DNA from: Isoetes taiwanensis
Lineage: Eukaryota; Streptophyta; Lycopodiopsida; Isoetales; Isoetaceae
Direction: 5' to 3'
Length of the DNA stretch: 64,000 nucleotides
Assembly (NCBI GenBank): GCA_021234155.1
Contig: JAJEKV010000022.1
Span: forward strand, 4,857,852-4,921,851
Shown one piece after another: positions 48,583-60,937 of this stretch. The notes under the pieces were generated by a model. That model searched no databases. It was not told the DNA's origin and was given only the letters and a program-made list of their open reading frames with translations. A program made the position numbers and the translations under genes. The number at the start of each line of letters is the position of its first letter. The stretch's first letter is position 1.

Positions 48583-51090
48583 ATGAGCCGATGCTCGATA
48601 TGTTGCACGCTCTTCAAGAATTACCTGATATTGATTTAGATGATGTCGAGGATGGTGGTGGAGAGGATATGGTAGAAGATGTGGGACCCTTCGAGGATTG
48701 GTCGTACTGACGATGACCCTATTGTTATCGAAGCGTAAAACGCCAGCTTATTTCCCGCCTCGAACCTCTTCGCTTGTCGGCGTGCTGCTAATTCTCAATC
48801 TCCAAACCAAGTTCAAGTGGAGCAATGCAAGGTGTCGCCTATTGAGGTGACATACTTATCAAGTCTTTCTATCTTACCACCATCTCCATCTTTTTATCTT
48901 ACCACTCTTAGATGCTTTGCTAGTGTTATTGCACGAGAAGATCCTTCCGAGAAGAACAATATGCCCACCGGCTGATCAAGTTAAGAAAATGATTCAGTTT
49001 AACTGCCTTGGTTATAAAGTCATAACCATGTCCAAATGATTGTATGATCTTCTATCCCCTCCTTGAGCATGAAGTCCACTCATTGTCCTCGCATGTAATG
49101 AACCGAGATACGGGAATGACCTAAAGGGAAAACGGCACCTCGGTTAGGTTATTCGACACTTTCCAATAATCCCAAGGTATATGCATCACCACTTCTTACA
49201 AATAGTTGTAAATTCACTTATTTTTCTGTGATTATATGTTGCCTATAATTTATTCTATAGGTTAAAGTTGATGTTCCGCTGGTAAGACATTGGCTAGCCT
49301 AATGGATCTCACGGCTACACATGCATCTAGTGATGATGTGATGCAGTCCCCGGCACGCGCGCAGTTTGGAAGCATGTCGATCGACATGGCCCGACTTTGG
49401 AAAAGAACCACGCAACGTGCATTTGGGCCTGGCCACATGGTAAAACCCATATGGTACACAATCGAATGCATGGTCTACGGCCGATGATGATAGTGAACTA
49501 CAACATACCCCCATGGTTGTTGATGAAGAGTGGGCACATTATGATGACTTTATTGATACCGGGAAGAAAAACCAAGTAATTTAGATGTTTACCTAATAAT
49601 AATTGTGGATGAGTTACTATCTTTGTGGAACACGTGTATTCAGGTCCCACGATGCACATAAAAAAGGACCGTTTTAATCTTAGAGGTATACTATTGTGGA
49701 CTATGCATGACTTTCCCCGGCGTGTTATGGGTTTAAGACATCGGCACTTCCCTTGCATGATATGTGGGGAAAAGTTGCAGCACCGCCCTCAGCATCTGGA
49801 AGAAAGTAGCATACGAGGGTTTTAGGAAGTATTTGCAGCCACGCACCCCTTCAAAAAAGCAAATTGCAGACAATGGGGTGGCAATCAGACCATACGCAAC
49901 CACCAAGCGAATTACCATACCAGAATGGGGTGAGCGCTGGGATAAGAAGGAAGAGGGGAAAACCGCCGAAGGGAAAATGGGGGCACCTGGTGACCGAGGA
50001 GGTCGTGAAATGCCTAGACGGTGAGGATGAGGAATTATAAAGTGGTGGCGGAAACAAGCCACGGAGGAGGAAGTCTTCATCGCCAATATGAAAAGGAAGT
50101 CTCCTGCTTTTTATAGACTACCATATTGGACCTACCTTATTGATTCAACACCTTTAGACCCGGAGCGCATATCTTCAAGAACGTGGAAACTCTTTATGGA
50201 AGCATGTATTTGGTCAAAAAGACACAACAAAAATGCCGATGGACCTTAAGGTAAACACACAAAGAAAGAGGCATGGATCCGGTGAAGGGCAACCACTTCC
50301 TCCAAAAATAGGTTATTACTAGGGCTGACCATCGAAGCTATTTTATGATGATTTAGGGCCCTTAGAACACCAACTGGTTATATGCAATCATTATGAACCC
50401 GCATTCACAAGTAGTAATGAATCGGTTTAAAAGTCCTATGATCGGCATAAGTTCTTGCATGTAAGCAATTGAAGTCCACATATATGCACTACTATAAAAT
50501 GTAACCCATAACTTATATTTGGTGTTTGGATCATGCGTTTTTCATGCCCCCCACCTTTAGAGTTTTAGACAAGGGACCATTGGAGGCAATGGTGCCCTAT
50601 CAAAGGTATAAGGTTGATACCCATGTTGATTTAGTGGTCCCCCTGCCTATTTTATTTGTGGCTAAGTTTTTGTTTTGGACCTCATAGGTGGATGTGTAAA
50701 AACCATAACAAAAGACCTAAATTGAAGAGATGAAAGTGAAAATGGCAGAGGCATGTTTGTTGAGAAGGAGTTTCTCGACTTTCTTGGATGTCAAAACCCA
50801 TCTTTTTGGTACATCTTATTGAGGAAGTGGAGCTCATGTGAACCGCATACATGCAGATGGATGTTTTTCTTGGAAAGGTTTATATGAAAGGTATTGAAGG
50901 ATATGGTGCGGCCAAAGAGCACGCCCTCAAGGTAGTATGGCAGCAGGGATGGCTTTGCGAAAGAGTCACATACGACGTATATATTTCCGCCGGCATCCGT
51001 GATGCACCGCCATGGAGGCGATGAAGGGACGAAGAAGATTGTGGGGTAGTAATGGTATCTGGCGAGAAGTGCATTTTCAGGATTGATATG
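48583..51090 (+). pseudogene. CACTA (En/Spm) transposase tnp2, nearly full length but frameshifted
   Basis: Family landmarks occur in order on the plus strand. First comes an acidic N-terminal stretch, LDMLHALQELPDIDLDDVED (48590). PCPNDCMIFYPLLEHEVHS (49026) is the CPNDC motif typical of Tnp2. Near 49405 is PRNVHLGLA. VNYNIPPWLLMKSGHIMM then LLIPG (49490-49563) matches the NLPPWxCMK...LLIPG block of the transposase domain (Transposase_21). LLWTMHDFP (near 49690) follows, and then VAYEGFRKYL. Near 50850-50960, TRWMFFLER-like and RARPQGSMAAG fit the DUF4218 region. Frames change at least ten times, so no product is possible. Intact, the protein would cut and paste the element in the nucleus. 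No CACTA terminus was found close to either side. Confidence 0.85.
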
Positions 51091-51483
51091 ATCGTAAGGT
51101 TAATCCAATTTCTTCTTTACAATTCGGCACCAATGGCAAAACCGTTCTAGATATGAGCATAGAAGGAGAAATGGAGAAGAGGCATGAATGGGCGACACGT
51201 AAGGCGAGCCAGGTACCTGATGGATATGAACCCCTTGCGGGACAAGATGGAAGAGAGAATGCGTTTCTGGGCTTTGTGGTGCATACAAGGGTATACATTC
51301 GGGAATGGGCATACGCTGGAGGTGTCATGAAAAAGGTTTGCAATAAATTATGTTGATGTGTCAATCAGTATTTTCTTTTGATGTTGTGTATCTATTATTA
51401 ATGGTGCTTTTGTATATATCTTACTCTCGATATGGTGGGACCCACATACATGGTATGATTTCTTGCGACTATACAACGGGGAA
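51091..51483. other. Possible tnp2 C-terminal continuation
   Basis: Plus-strand frame 51153-51356 encodes GEMEKRHEWATRKASQVPDG and EPLAGQDGRENAFLGFV. It is protein-like and follows the tnp2 pseudogene in the same direction, but I do not recognise it. Confidence 0.3.
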
Positions 51484-51690
51484 AGACTTTTGTGGCTGCG
51501 GTGTGGCATCATTCACGATGGGGTTGTCAGTGGTCGTGTCGTCGAGGAAGCCACGTGATTGGGCTCATTGAAGATGCGTCCGGTGTAGCGTCGGGAATTT
51601 TGTTGAGAAAAATGCTTCGAGATGATGCGTCCGGAAGAAGCGTCGAGCTTGTCAGCGGGAAAAAGCGTCCGGTTTTAACAACGCCAGCCT
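51484..51690 (+). repeat. Tnp2 3'-region copy plus GCGTCCGG motifs
   Basis: GACTTTTGTGGCTGCGG and the following 60 bases (GGCATCATTCACGATGGGG, GTCGTCGAGGAAGCCAC) match 59449-59535. After 51555 there are three GCGTCCGG words (near 51570, 51628 and 51665) and two GCGTCG words. That may be the CpG-rich subterminal part of the same transposon. Confidence 0.6.
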
Positions 51691-53269
51691 AATAGCGTGC
51701 AACCACTCGCGCCTGAATTCTAGCCTATCCGTAGCACCTCACCTCAAAGAGATGATGTCGGCGTCTTTTGCCATTAGATTCTTTTTTTTTTTTTTTTAAG
51801 ATCTACGATATACAGAAAATTAGATAAGTCCAAAAATAATACGGAGATGCCATTGGTATGTTCCTAGATTATAGATTATCGTTATTGTGAGGTACATTAA
51901 GCGCTGAATTGCTTTGGATTTCCATGGGGGCTATGTGTGCTGCTAACTGCCTCCTGTATGATTTGTGTGTAGCCCAAAGATGTTTTCTAGCATGGGCTAT
52001 TCAATTCGGAGAAAGCACGGTTGCTTCGCTCACTATTTCCTCATTGTGGCACCTAGTTTTTGCCTTCATAAGCATGCATTGCAAATCCATGAAGATTTTA
52101 TAGAAGAGGTCTTGGCTTTGTGCCCCTTCCACTGACTTTTTATGTCGTTTCTAGGGTAGCAAATGGCGGGGATCTTACCAAATCTTTTTCACCATTTACA
52201 GTGCGGTGTGATTTTTTGCCAAAGAATCTTGCCAGATTCATATGTTCAAGCGGTTTAAGGACCGATTTCGAAGATCTTTTAACATATCTTTCTATTAATT
52301 TTTTCCTTACATTACAGCCCATACTCACCATCCTTGCTCTATAGAACCCTAGATTTATTTGCCATGGATATTCGAGTTGATTATGAAGAAAATCTTGAGG
52401 ATGGGATCCCTTATCTTCGGTAAAAATTCTGGCAAAGTATTTTTCTTTGCAACACGATCTTGGTACCAGATCTAAAATTTTGGCAAAGTGTACTTCTTCC
52501 AATATTTTCTCTGCGCGTTTTCTTTTCTCATTTGACTATCTCGATCTCAGTTTTTATCTTCAGCGCGGTCCATCTCATCTTGCTAAAATTTGGGGTGATC
52601 GCATGCGGGCCTTTTGGCTTTATAGCAAAGCCTGCATCTTCTGCAGTTCAAAGCATATCGAGGAAGTGAATCTTGGACATCTCACCTTTGGACTTTAAGT
52701 GATGATGCACACAAAAGCCAAATCAAGTCTTCCATTAGAGGTACTTGGAGATAAAGAAGGTATTTGCAACTCTTAGATCCCTTTTTCAAACTTATTTATT
52801 TCTCATTCACATTTGGTTAAAAATGCTGAAATGACTTCAATAAAATTTCCGCTACATCTGGTTAAGCAGGCATCTTTATTGAACTTCTCAGTGGCCTTGC
52901 ATTACCTTTGAGGATTGACATACTCAATCATGAGATGGCTTGATAAGATCTTATCGTCAGAGACAACAGTGCAGTCCACTGCACTAATGGTGACACTAAC
53001 TGTTGTTGACATCTTTAGCTTTCCGACAGCAGGAAGTGCTGAGACTTTAAAGCCTCCGAAACCATCCATATTCTATACGAAGATATGTTTTCCTTGCTTA
53101 GAAAGGAATCATGTCCTTCTCATTGGTCAAAATCTGTCACTCTTCTTTGTCAGTTTTTGAATAGTTGCAAACTTAGGATCTCTGAGAATTTATGTCATCG
53201 CTTGTTGCTTAAATTTTACATTTCACTCAAAGAACCATCTCTTGTCACCCCCAAACATTGCCTTTTGGA
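51691..53269. other. No clearly identified gene
   Basis: T16 run at 51782. On the minus strand, near 53070-52910, a frame reads GFGGFKVSALPAVGKLKMST and SDDKILSSHLMIEYVNPQR before a possible donor. It looks like real coding sequence but I cannot assign it. The rest has no signal. Confidence 0.3.
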
Positions 53270-53728
53270 CTGCCGAGGAAGATAGATCTTATCCAAGTCA
53301 AAATAAACAATAGTACCAAATATTGCCTCCCAACCAAAGTCAAAACTTCCAAGCGTGTTACAGTCGATCTATCCACGGCCGGTGGTTTCTCTCAAAGGCG
53401 GTGCACCTTATCCATAACACTACGGCATTGTGAAGTCCAAATATATGAATAAAACTCTGTTTTTAGCCATTTGGACCATTTTACAATCTTATGAAATGGA
53501 AGTTCCTATATTTCTTCAAGCTTGTGGAGTTATAAAGCTTGTGATGGATGCATTATCTATGAACTTTGCATTTGTTGGCGGGGTTTGTTCGTGGCGGCCA
53601 TCAATGGAAATTCTCAGCAATATTATTCTTTCCGTAGGTTTCATTTCTAATCTTTGATCCTTGAAAGCCATGAATGAAGCTGTCGGAATATCAAATGTAG
53701 AGCATGATTTTAAATGCCCTCCTTCCAT
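53270..53728 (-). pseudogene. BAHD acyltransferase fragment
   Basis: On the minus strand, 53728-53516 encodes CSTFDIPTASFMAF, then LEMKPTERIILLRISIDGRH and a PPTNAKFIDNA stretch. This follows the BAHD pattern (ST-x-F-D/E-x3-A, then an arginine/leucine-rich strand ending in D-x-R-x4-PPLPxxYxGNA). About 120 bases on, GSFDFGWEAIFGTIVYF stands where these enzymes have DFGWGKP. BAHD enzymes move acyl groups from acyl-CoA to alcohols or amines in the cytosol. The catalytic HxxxD half is missing, the DFGWG motif reads DFGWE, and there are stops in between. The assignment rests on motif order and spacing and should be checked by alignment. Confidence 0.5.
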
Positions 53729-54161
53729 GGCCCTTTCCTCGGAACTTCAATCATCACAGTTTATTCACCTCCAAAAGACTTGGACACATGTATTTGTGCT
53801 TGAGTCAATTTTGCATTCTTGGACTCTTGCTGTCTTTTCCATTGCTTCTCATGCTTGTTGTTTCTAAGGCCGGGTATTCCTTCAAATCTCTTCATGAAAC
53901 ATTCTTCCAACTCATGTGGTGTCATTTAGATGGTCTTGATTCACATGATCTCTCTATTATGTGTGTAAGGCTTGAGTACAATTTAATAAGTGGTGGAAAT
54001 TCTATAGATATTCTTGATTATGAAGGGTTGGTCACTTTGATTCTCAATGATAACACACAGGCGAAGTACCTTTCACTGAACTAGATTATAATTTTGGAAA
54101 GAAACTTAATTCTTGCAAGAAATTGTGTACATGGACCTCTTGCCTTTCTATGGCAAGCCCC

Positions 54162-54341
54162 GGAATACTTGGACTAAGTAGCGTCCGATTGGGCAATATT
54201 CCACACACGATAATGGAAACATTAAAGACCTTCATTATCTTGATTTGAGCTCAAACATCCTTAGTGGATACATACCTTCAAGTTTGGGATCCCTTTCCTT
54301 TCTGGAGATGCTATATCTTCATAGTAATAGAAAAGCATAAA
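54162..54341 (+). pseudogene. Leucine-rich-repeat fragment
   Basis: The frame reads LGLSSVRLGNIPHTIMETLK, then DLHYLDLSSNILSGYIPSSL and GSLSFLEMLYLHSN, about two plant-type extracellular LRRs (LxxLxLSxNxLxGxIP). They are of the kind found in LRR receptor kinases and receptor-like proteins. It ends in an AAAAGCATAA tandem run. No flanking repeats, transmembrane or kinase segment remains. Confidence 0.65.
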
Positions 54342-57300
54342 AAGCATAAAAAAGCATAAAAAATGTTGGTAGTATTTGTTAGAAAGTTAAAGTATTATAC
54401 ATGATGGAAAAGCGCTATCCATGTTCTTTTTATCTATCGGGGCCTGTACTACCTCTGGTTGGGAAATCTTACACTTAGTCACTACTTGTTGAGACTAAAG
54501 ATTTGGCATTCTAGAGTGGAGACTGGGGTGGCATTCTAGAGTATAGCTTTTCTAACTGCCCAAATCTGAGATTTTAACATGGTAGATCTTCATCGTGGCC
54601 AATATTGGATAAATGTTTCAACACTACTCGATTAGTAAAATTATCAACCCCAGCATAGCGGTATTTTTGTATTCTAGAATTTTGCAATAAATATGCATTG
54701 GATACAAGAATATTCAGCCCGACTATATCACGTTATCCCAACGTCATAGATGAAAGCGGATACAAGCGAGGCTTATCGTAATAAACCAGGTATCTGGTAG
54801 CCCTTAACTTTGCATAAATGATCGACCTGACGGTAGGACAATATCGCATATATGCCGGTTCAAGAAAATTTAATATAGAAGCTAAGGCCTAATAACACTT
54901 CTTTGGTTAGTGTGTGTGCTGCGATTTAAAAAATACGGCAAAACTGCATGACAAACCAGCACATATGAAGATATTATGCATGGGGAATATTGCCGGTGCA
55001 CTGACTAATAGCTTCATTTTGCGACCACACATGTCTCTTGTCCATCTCACGGATGGGTACATGATATTCTAAATAATTAATCTTCTACCGGTGCATCATC
55101 ACTAGTTTCCCATCTTTGATTGCATTCGAAATACACTGTAGTTTATGGCAATATGCTGCATTGGATTTTCAAATTGTTCCCTTATCATACTACTTTTTTG
55201 CATCTATGCGGGTGAACAACTACGGCTGACTGTCTCCCAGGGCATATAGAATAGGTTGACATTTTAAGTCTAAAAGATGATATACAATTTGAATAGGAAC
55301 TTTTACTTGCAGTTGTGACGACTAATCAGCAGAAGTGTTCGTGTTTGTAAGTTTGAGCATCATTGCAACACTACCATACATCAATTCGTATTTTATTTTA
55401 ACTCTACGTATTGATCGGATTGACAATGATAGGGCATCTCCGAGATATTCCGAAACAATTGGGGACACACACCAGGTCAGCACCAGTCCAATAGGCCTGA
55501 CTCGATGAACTTGATAGCTATGGAAACACGATAGTGAAATTAAAATATGCCAAAGATTCACCAGGCTTCATCCACTACATCATTTTGAGGAGTTTCTTAC
55601 ATAATGTACTGGAGAAGTGTGTTTTGCATAAAGAAAAGCCAACCTGTAAAGGGGCTAGTGCAATAAGAACAACTAAGAAATACGTAGGACAAAAAACAAA
55701 CTTAACAAACAAGCACAAATTGTACAAAAAAAAACTTCCACATCGACCTCTTAGAAGAAATCCAAAAGCGAAAAATGCAAATGGAAAAAGACATGCATTA
55801 CATTTTACAACCTGACAAAAAGCGGCTATAACAACCTCATATCACGCCCTCCCAAAACTAAAATACTAGTATCTTAAGCGAAGGGCAATGTATAAACAAC
55901 ATATGCTATTTCAACCATGGACAATATAAATTTCAATACAATTTTGCCCCTAACACAATCTTTTTTCCAATTACATGCACAGAACTCTTTTGCCTTTACT
56001 TTCTATGGCCTCTGAAAGGCCTGCCTTTTGCTAGTTTTTTTTAATAAATCATAACAATTGATCAAAACTTTGTTTGAATGAAATTTGTTGCATTGGAAAG
56101 CTCTCTTATAGATCTCTTCCATGGTGTATAATTGACTCAAGTTTGATTAAGTTATATGGTTTGAAAACATAGCCTTTTGGCTAGCTTTAGTTATGGTTTT
56201 GTTTTGGTTGTAACCTCCATTTGAAAACCTCTTGCATTAGTTACTTGGTAATTAACCTTTTTGGTTTGTGAACTACCTATGGATAAATGTAGGTTCTATA
56301 AAAGGTAATAATTATGATGGTTGAATCAATGCAAAAGAGTTGACCACTAGCATTCTAAACCTTCCTCCCATTTAATTGCTTTTGTGAAGCTTTGTTTTGG
56401 AAATCACTATGTTGAAGTTTGGAAGACCCTTGTCATGGTATCTCAAATTTTAGCATTTTCATTTCCTATTCATTCTTGAACTTGCCTACATACCATAATC
56501 CCCTAGCGGTATTTCCATCCCTACACCCCATACCACGTATTTTTTATCCCATGTTCACCATTTTGCCCATGAATCCAATCCTTGAATACTTTTGCCAAAC
56601 CATTTTCTTAATTTCCTATGCACTTTAACCCTTAGAATTATTCCCTTGCCATATTCTTTTTTTATCTCCATTTTCATTACCTTTTTATACCCTTCTTCAC
56701 CCCTACTTTAAATATTTTGCATGGTCGCACGTTGCATTTACAATGGCTCAAGGGCTTCCACTGAAAAATCCTATAAGTTCATTTTCGTGGTTTAAAAACT
56801 AATATATAGGTGACTTCACTCGAATTTGCCTTGCACAAATTATGTTTCCATGTAGTCGTGTATTGGGTTATTTTAACTCCTCCGGACCATGGTGAAAGGC
56901 GATCTAAATACCTTAACAAGCGAATCGGCAAAATACAAAACAAATAGTCTTGAATACATGCCTTCAATAATAATTAACTTTTAATCCCTTTAACCCTTTG
57001 GGGAGAGATTGAAACCAAATTACCCCCTTCCTTTTCCGGTTGTTTGACTATAACAACAGAGATTTGTCTTTGAAGCTTTGGAGAATTAATGCGAACAAGC
57101 GTGAAGTTGGAGAATTTCTTTGCAGAACAAAAGCGACATTTTTTGCACTTGTTTTGCTTTTAAATAGCAAAAAGTATCTAGTCAATAAACTTGTTGTGCA
57201 CAAGGTGGTCTCTATTGAGCTCTTAAATGCTGGCTCTTATATGTGCTCAATTGACGAAGGCATCTATGCAAAAAAGTAAAAGAAAAAAATAAAAAATTAG

Positions 57301-57656
57301 ATGTAAAAAGCAATAAGGTGTTTATGGCAAATACCTCGTTATTTATACAAGTTGCAAAAGAGACATGAACTTTTCTAAAGTTCTTCTTTGAGTCAGTAAA
57401 TTGTGGCATTAAAAATATGATTGCTTGGGTCACTTGGGAAAATGATTCTTCAAAAATTTATTATAATTGGAATGCTTTTCCTCAAACGAGCTCCTCCAAA
57501 AGTTATTTTTAGTGGATATGCCTTGGTTTTGGATGTTGCACAACACCCATGGTTCGAATATTGCTTTGAAACCTAATTCGTTTTGCTTCTAATTCGTTTT
57601 TGCTTCTAGGGTTTTGCGGGAAGCACAGAAATAGAGCGTATGTTGCCGGATTAGGC
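54342..57656. other. AT-rich DNA, no gene seen
   Basis: It starts with three AAAAGCATA-type units. The basic frame at 55534-55815 is compositional (lysine-rich from A-rich DNA). No domains or termini were found. Confidence 0.4.
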
Positions 57657-57785
57657 ATGGCCCCTGTAGCCCTGATTCATTTCCGCTCTCTCGCTCTGGC
57701 CGAAATGATGCTGCCGCCCAATGTATTGGATCACCCTGGTAACAAGCTAGGTTTTGGCAAAATCTATTTAAAGAAAATGTTTTCT
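57657..57785 (+). CDS. Possible isolated 5' exon
   Basis: An ATG at 57657 opens MAPVALIHFRSLALAEMMLP, followed by NVLDHPGNKLGFGKIYLKKM. It runs to a donor-like GTAAGC at 57786. The composition is more protein-like than the surroundings, but no following exon or domain was found. Confidence 0.2.
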
Positions 57786-59149
57786 GTAAGCGACCTTGTT
57801 CTCTTAGCTTCTGTGCTTGTGCTCATTTAAAATTTTCAGGGCATGATCTGATCTGCTTATAAGGCAGGACGAGGCATTCTGTAATGAAGCAAAATTTATG
57901 TATTCTTAGCCAAAAGGGATCAACTCACCAGCACAACTCACAGATGTGGAAGGAGCGTCCATAATCAGATTCTTTATGGCGTTTCAAAATTTCTCATTCA
58001 AAAAGTTTATCACAATTATTTTTAAAATGTTACAAGATACGCTTGGATGCAACAGCAAATGGCAGGTAACTTGAGTTTGGCTAGAATTATTTCTCTGTTG
58101 CTATGTTTCTATCACTTTTTAGGGCAAATGTGTTTTGTGGGTCATTTTGATACATGGTGCCATATATTCTGATTCGAACTTTAGGAATATGGCCTCCTTA
58201 TAGACACAATGACCCCAAGAAACACTGACAGATTTTTTAAATCCCATGGCAGCACAAACTTGCTGTTCCTGTAGCTTAGGCTGACCTTACATAGCCTATG
58301 CTGGTACAATAATTCGAGTTTATGACTTAAATTGTTTATGCATAAGGCCAAATATTTTTAAACTTTGTTTGCTGTAGGCAGTATAGGACTGTTAGCGCTG
58401 ACCTTAAATTAAATTAAATTAAGCAATAACAAAAAATGGTATTAAAAGCCTTTAATAGCCTGTGCAGGCACCAATATCTGCTGCTGAAGCGTGATTTACA
58501 GTTTGATGTGTCAGCATTGATCTTTAAAATCTCCACTAATATCTGCATATGCTCTCTATTTAATGCTTATTAGGTTTATTTGAGATGGTGATTTGAGTGT
58601 TATAGATCTCTCAAAGTATTTAGGCATAAATCACTTTTATCCTGTCCTGCACTGCAGATCTGATGTACATATTTTTCTTCATGGGTCTTGCAGATGTACA
58701 TGTCTATATCAAAGTTTAAAAGGTAATGGATTGATTTTGTGTTATGGTTGTTTTTTGCTAGTACTGACTGCACTATAGAATCAGGCAAAATTACAGGAGG
58801 TGTAAAGACAAGTTATTAGGGAGGTGCAATTTACGATAGAGTTCAGAAAGTGAGTGAAGGCCAAAGATTTGTAATGTTGGAAGCAGAGGAAGCGCATTGT
58901 TAGCATGGCATTGTAAAGATCGTTATTACATGTAACTGTAACTTGTGACTGGATTTAAATAAGGAGTTTTTGTTTTACTTATGCTTTTATTTCTTTATAA
59001 CTTGTAGCCTAAATTCATCTTAGACTTCATCAGCATTACAAAGCTGTGTAATTGAAAATGCAGGCATAGTGCATATCAATAAAAATTTCAATTTGCAAAC
59101 AAAATGTAAATCCAAACAAAAGGTAAATAGGCAAAAACTTTGACAAAAC
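57786..59149. other. No gene seen
   Basis: AT-rich DNA with short frames. It may be the interior of the CACTA element that ends at 59449. Confidence 0.35.
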
Positions 59150-59449
59150 TGGTAAAAAAATTTTTGACGAATTTTTTGACTATTTTGACGATTTTTCGAC
59201 ATTTTTTACGACGATTTTTGACCTTCTTTCGACGATTTTTTTGTGATTTTTACGGCGTTAATTGTGCGAACCTTGGCGATTTTTCGGCGCTTAATCGTCC
59301 CGAGGCGACGATTTTTCCGGACGATTTTTCGGCGTAAAAATGTTCGAGTTATCGCCGGATAAATCGTCGACCCGGTAAGTCGGCGGTTATACGTTTTGTG
59401 AAGACTATCGGCGATTTTTACGGCCTTGAACATGCATTCTCTTGTAGTG
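59150..59449 (-). mobile_element. CACTA element terminus, second family, with subterminal repeats
   Basis: Read on the minus strand from 59449 it begins CACTACAAGAGAATGCATG. Inside are about ten copies of TTTTTCGACG, GACGATTTTT or CGGCGATTTTT words (59160-59410). That is the dense subterminal repeat pattern of CACTA elements. The terminus differs from the 8130/35490 family after CACTACAA. The following ACT could be the target duplication. The other end was not found. Confidence 0.75.
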
Positions 59450-60098
59450 ACTTGTGGCTGCGGAGTCATGGCATCATTCGCGATGGAGTTTCAATCCAAG
59501 TGTTGCCGTCGTATCGTCGAGGGAAGCCACCGTGGTGGGGTGGGAGGTTAAAGACTATAATGGAGGTGGATGTTGGTGGCAATTTAGAGACCTTCATATT
59601 ATTAGATGTCGATTGGTTTGACCTTCAATTAAAGAGCAAGACCCTACGGTAAAATATGATAGAACAAGTGGCTTTTTCTTTGTCAACTCTAGCAAGATGT
59701 ACCTGCAGTAGTGAGGCGCTTGTCCTTCGGACAAGCGTGGCGGTACACACATACACATATCCACTTCAAAATTTAGACCATCAATATCAATCTCACGTCC
59801 GGCTTCTTTGACAGATTTTTCTTCTTCACAGATCGACAAGACCCAACATGGTGGTTTATCATACAAACTACAGGGGCGCCCAATATTCCAAGGTGTTGTG
59901 CTAGAGGGAGTCAATAACGTCACGAAGAGCCCTGCTGGCGAGATCAAGGCATTCAAACTCACGAGAAAAGCGAGCATCAAGAGGTTGGACCACGGCTCTC
60001 ATCGGCATCTTACACGGAAGCAATTCCCGCGAAATCTGGATGTGCCGGGCATTTTAATACAAATGTTGGCAATGCTAACAATGGCGACTCCTAGTTAG
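59450..60098 (+). pseudogene. CACTA tnp2-type C-terminal fragment (DUF4216-like)
   Basis: Directly after the terminus at 59449, frames read HGIIRDGVSIQVLPSYRRGK, KTIMEVDVGGNLETFILLDV and DWFDLQ. A +1 shift then gives KYDRTSGFFFVNSSKMY (59653-59703). The order of a hydrophobic strand, DWFD, and then YDRxxGFxxVNxSxxY fits the DUF4216 region found at the C-terminus of many CACTA Tnp2 proteins. A further frame (59808-60098) carries IDKTQHGGLSYKLQGRP. The first 85 bases are also present at 51484-51555, so this is another copy of a related element. The second element appears to have inserted into it. Confidence 0.6.
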
Positions 60099-60937
60099 CA
60101 CCTAGAGGAGGCGATCATTAAATTCTATATGTCAAGTATTATGCACGTCCTCGGTTGCAATCCTTCTTATAGGCTATGTCTATTGGTCTTCCGTTGTGCA
60201 ATAAAACCCATTCAATTCAATTCTTTTTTTCTCCCCCCTCCCCCCTCCCCCCTTTTGGTATACATTATATCGGAGGAATAAACGGGTGGAACATGGGCTC
60301 AAAGCCACATAGGCTCAAGCATTGCCTCTAGACTAGAACATGCCACCTAGGCTCCAATAGAAGATCAAATATATGCCACATAAAGTAGAAAAAAATACAA
60401 CACATGGCGTCCACAATGACATGTTGCCACAATGAAACGCTCTACATGTAAGGATTTGGATTTCAACTTCGTCAAAAGTCTTCAATGGTATCTTAGTTAC
60501 TTAGATTTTCTCTAACCTTAAGCCGATTGCCACCACCAAGTTAACACGATCATTTGCTTAATTTGATGCTATCCACTAGCTTTACGTTTGTGGATCAACG
60601 CTCTACCCTTTCAAGCGGATAATAATAATGGTATTTTGTAGGGGTGAACAAGTCCAAATACATAGAGTGAAGCATGAGGAGCCTCTGACGTTGAGCGATG
60701 TAGGCGTTGCATTTCCCTTAGTGTCGAACATGCCACCTAGGTTCAAACAAGCCTCTTAGGCTCAAGCATTGTCTAGGCTCAAACATGCCCCAGTATCAAA
60801 CATGTACACAACAAAAATAAAAATAGTTTAAACGACGTCGCTATAACAAAATACGTTAATGCATCGTATTGACGTCGCATCGGCATTTTCGTGCAACGTT
60901 AAAAACTCATTTCTTAGTTGGATGAACATAAATTTGG
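60099..60937. other. No gene; short C-rich and degenerate repeats
   Basis: A C-rich string lies near 60231-60253 (CTCCCCCCTCCCCCCTCC). AACATGCCACCTAGGCTC occurs near 60337 and AACATGCCACCTAGGTTC near 60728, with GGCTCAAGCATTG words close by. No coding signal. Confidence 0.6.
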
